A stretch of 64,000 bases of DNA from Pristionchus mayeri (lineage: Eukaryota > Nematoda > Chromadorea > Rhabditida > Neodiplogasteridae). A program made the position numbers and the translations under genes. The notes beneath the pieces were generated by a model, which had not been told where the DNA came from, did no database searches, and saw nothing but the letters and a program-made list of their open reading frames with translations. Shown in pieces: positions 61,178 through 64,000 of this stretch (position 1 is the stretch's first letter; each line of letters starts with the position of its first letter). Location: positions 8,246,001 through 8,310,000 of the forward strand of contig BTRK01000001.1 of the NCBI GenBank assembly GCA_036245805.1. Reading direction: 5' to 3'.

Positions 61178-64000
61178 GAGCAGTGGTGTGCGGGCTAGAC
61201 AAATGACATAATACGCAAGTTAATACTTCCCTACTAGGATTGGCATTTCAAGACAAGATCCCGTTTCGCCGCTCCTCCTTTGATTGAGCGGAAGATGACA
61301 ACATATTAGGTTGGAACATATGTTCTGTCCGATTTCGTGAACGACGTTTGAGTTGGCGTAAAATGCTCATCTCAAATCGCATTGAGCTAACTCAGTAGCG
61401 TAATTAGGTTGAACATTTCCTATTTATATTTAGATCAAATAAGAGACACAGGCTATACGAGAAATTGATGATTGTCATCAAACCAAGTTTCAGATTTTTT
61501 TTTCAAAAGTGTCTGGATCACTATTTCGCAGAAGAGAAAAATCGTGGGGCAACTTCACATATATTATTGAGAAGGTCATGTCTATTACTTTCTTAACCTG
61601 GGTTGAATGGTGGGGTTGATCCATCCCTTCCCCGAATTACATGAGCAACAATGAGTAAGTTGGAGTGATGGAGCTGTCGATTAGTATTCCTGCCCCACTA
61701 ATCAAACTGACAGTTCTTAGAATATGGGCGATAAAGTGTAATACTATTGCGTCATTCATACATTAGAAAAGTCTAGCTGAACTGATCTTCATCTTTTTCT
61801 AAATTGATTTTTGAAAAACAAATTATACTTCAGAAACATTCAAAATTTCGACTTTTCGTGTCCAGGCTAGGATTACTTCTCTACGAAAAGTCCCTATCAC
61901 CTAACTTACCCAAGCCACAATGTAATAGGGTAGGGTCAGCTTCAGCATGTAATCACAAAATAACGAGCTGATCAACTGTATGTGAGGCAGGAACTGGTAA
62001 AATATGTCGATTTTAATGTTGAATTTTGGGGATCAATTTTTAAATAAATTTTGGCTTGTGACAGGAGGATCGCACAATTACCTAACTGAAATAATTTGCT
62101 GAACAGGGCCGCATCTATAAATTTTCAGTATGTTTTGATCTCTAAGTCTAACTATTTGAATTTACGGTAGATAAATTCATCTGAGATCATGTCCAGGACA
62201 TCAGTATTGGCCCACTTCCTGATCATGGCTGTGAGACTCATGATTAATATTAAATTTTTTGAATGTAATTTGAATTGCTCTCACATCAAGATCCTTTCAT
62301 CGGATGAATATTGAAGAGCGGGAGTCGGGCAGCCGATTTCATTCACGTATTGCAATTAATTCCGAGAATTTTCCTGTGAATTCACAGTTTCACGCTGATG
62401 TCAAGAAGAAACCAGTGGGCAAAGATTCAATACAATCATGAGGTGCAAATGTAACAAAAAATATGCGAAAATATTTATCTAGGAGAAGAACATTCCTACA
62501 GCTGCCTATCGTTAAATCGAATACTCGGAGTCATTAAATTATTTTAAAAAACTCGATACGCAAAATGTAATGTAAACGTACAACATGCATTCATGACTCA
62601 AGCTCTCATATCAGGTTGGAACAAAAGTTCTGTCCGATTTCAATATTGTGGTTTTCTTACATTCAACATCCTTCCTTTTCGACCGATTTTCAAATGGTTG
62701 TTCTCACACAATAAGTGATTCAACACTCTGTATAGCGCAAATTTGTGAAGCTCTGTAACATCGGGGTTGTGGTCGCAGTGCGAGGCAAAAGTTACGGTAA
62801 TAGGTAACTGGGCTATTAATTTCTCCGAGTTCCAATCTATCGGTCTGAGAGATAGTGCCAACCGTATTATATTTTTTGAAAGTATTTTTTGAAAGTGGTG
62901 TGTATTACAACAGCAACTTAAAATGAATTCTAACACGAAAGGCCAACTAGAAAAATGCACCAATTGGCCAATACTGATGTCCTGGACATGATCTCAGATG
63001 AATTTATCTACCGTAAATTCAAATAGTTAGACTTAGAGATCAAAACATACTGAAAATTTATAGATGCGGCCCTGTTCAGCAAATTATTTCAGTTAGGTAA
63101 TTGTGCGATCCTCCTGTCACAAGCCAAAATTTATATAAAAATTGATCCCCAAAATTCAACATTAAAATCGACATATTTTACCAGTTCCTGCCTCACATAC
63201 AGTTGATCAGCTCGTTATTTTGTGATTACATGCTGAAGCTGACCCTACCCTATTACATTGTGGCTTGGGTAAGTTAGGTGATAGGGACTTTTCGTAGAGA
63301 AGTAATCCTAGCCTGGACACGAAAAGTCGAAATTTTGAATGTTTCTGAAGTATAATTTGTTTTTCAAAAATCAATTTAGAAAAAGATGAAGATCAGTTCA
63401 GCTAGACTTTTCTAATGTATGAATGACGCAATAGTATTACACTTTATCGCCCATATTCTAAGAACTGTCAGTTTGATTAGTGGGGCAGGAATACTAATCG
63501 ACAGCTCCATCACTCCAACTTACTCATTGTTGCTCATGTAATTCGGGGAAGGGATGGATCAACCCCACCATTCAACCCAGGTTAAGAAAGTAATAGACAT
63601 GACCTTCTCAATAATATATGTGAAGTTGCCCCACGATTTTTCTCTTCTGCGAAATAGTGATCCAGACACTTTTGAAAAAAAAATCTGAAACTTGGTTTGA
63701 TGACAATCATCAATTTCTCGTATAGCCTGTGTCTCTTATTTGATCTAAATATAAATAGGAAATGTTCAACCTAATTACGCTACTGAGTTAGCTCAATGCG
63801 ATTTGAGATGAGCATTTTACGCCAACTCAAACGTCGTTCACGAAATCGGACAGAACATATATTCCAACCTAATATGTTGTCATCTTCCGCTCAATCAAAG
63901 GAGGAGCGGCGAAACGGGATCTTGTCTTGAAATGCCAATCCTAGTAGGGAAGTATTAACTTGCGTATTATGTCATTTGTCTAGCCCGCACACCACTGCTC
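61178..64000. repeat. 2.8-kb palindrome reaching the window end
   Basis: The left arm (61178-62220) and right arm (62958-64000) are nearly perfect reverse complements; the last bases of the window mirror gagcagtggtgtgcgggcta at 61178. The spacer is about 740 bp. Mariner-type ends (ttaggttggaacatatgttc) occur at 61305 and mirrored at about 63875, with a third, caggttggaacaaaagttc, at 62613 in the spacer. It may extend beyond the window. The frame at 62640-62963 in the spacer is not recognised. Confidence 0.8.

Noticed and set aside
62640..62963. Minus-strand 107-codon frame between mariner ends
   Set aside because: No mariner transposase motifs (no catalytic D motif or HPPYSPDL-type motif) in either strand.

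Overview
The window looks like repeat-dense nuclear DNA of a rhabditid (Caenorhabditis-like) nematode. The reasons are introns of about 40-60 bases with TTTCAG-type acceptors, AT-rich intergenic DNA with scattered taccgtaa words, a Ral-type guanine exchange factor gene with nematode exon structure, and many palindromic non-autonomous DNA transposons. Species assignment is inference. There is no sign of bacterial gene organisation, and most open reading frames in the window have no coding support.

Two protein-coding loci can be supported. (1) A RalGDS/RGL-type gene on the minus strand survives as three dispersed partial copies. Copy B (35059-32702) carries almost the whole RasGEF catalytic domain. 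Copy A (29591-25999) carries the last RasGEF exons plus the Ser/Gly-rich linker. Copy C (50127-42080) carries the linker, the Ras-association domain and the stop codon. Splice phases agree across nearly all exons, so the family call is firm, but each copy has lesions. (2) A plus-strand gene of about ten exons (38339-40945) encodes a member of a widespread, largely uncharacterised animal family with an RNase H/DDE-like core (LDWAQK, RADNAGCY and SEAQAGKSACDR motifs), an upstream Cys/His cluster and a broken C2H2 finger. It may be a transposase or derive from one.

Layout. 1-8.5 kb: degenerate same-strand copies of a long dispersed repeat (called R here) with two TTAA-type elements. 8.5-13.5 kb: four fold-back elements. 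13.6-19.6 kb: a 6-kb near-perfect palindrome with nested elements. 19.6-22 kb: a fold-back enclosing a non-LTR ORF1 relic. 24-26 kb: a double-hairpin element. 26-29.6 kb: RGL copy A. 29.6-32.6 kb: decayed repeats. 32.7-35.1 kb: RGL copy B. 35.1-36.5 kb: a 5'-truncated CR1-like LINE. 38.3-41 kb: the DDE-like gene. 42-50.1 kb: RGL copy C, swollen by at least five insertions, including a hAT-like palindrome nested in another palindrome with an 8-bp target duplication. 50.2-51.3 kb: a LINE tail and a 34-bp satellite. 51.3-61 kb: more R blocks and four large fold-backs. 61.2-64 kb: a palindrome still open at the window edge.

The dominant theme is inverted repeats at every scale, several nested, many with recognisable target duplications. 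Comparing copies A and C of the RGL locus gives empty and filled sites that show these palindromes are insertions. No tRNA, rRNA, CRISPR array or operon-like structure was found.
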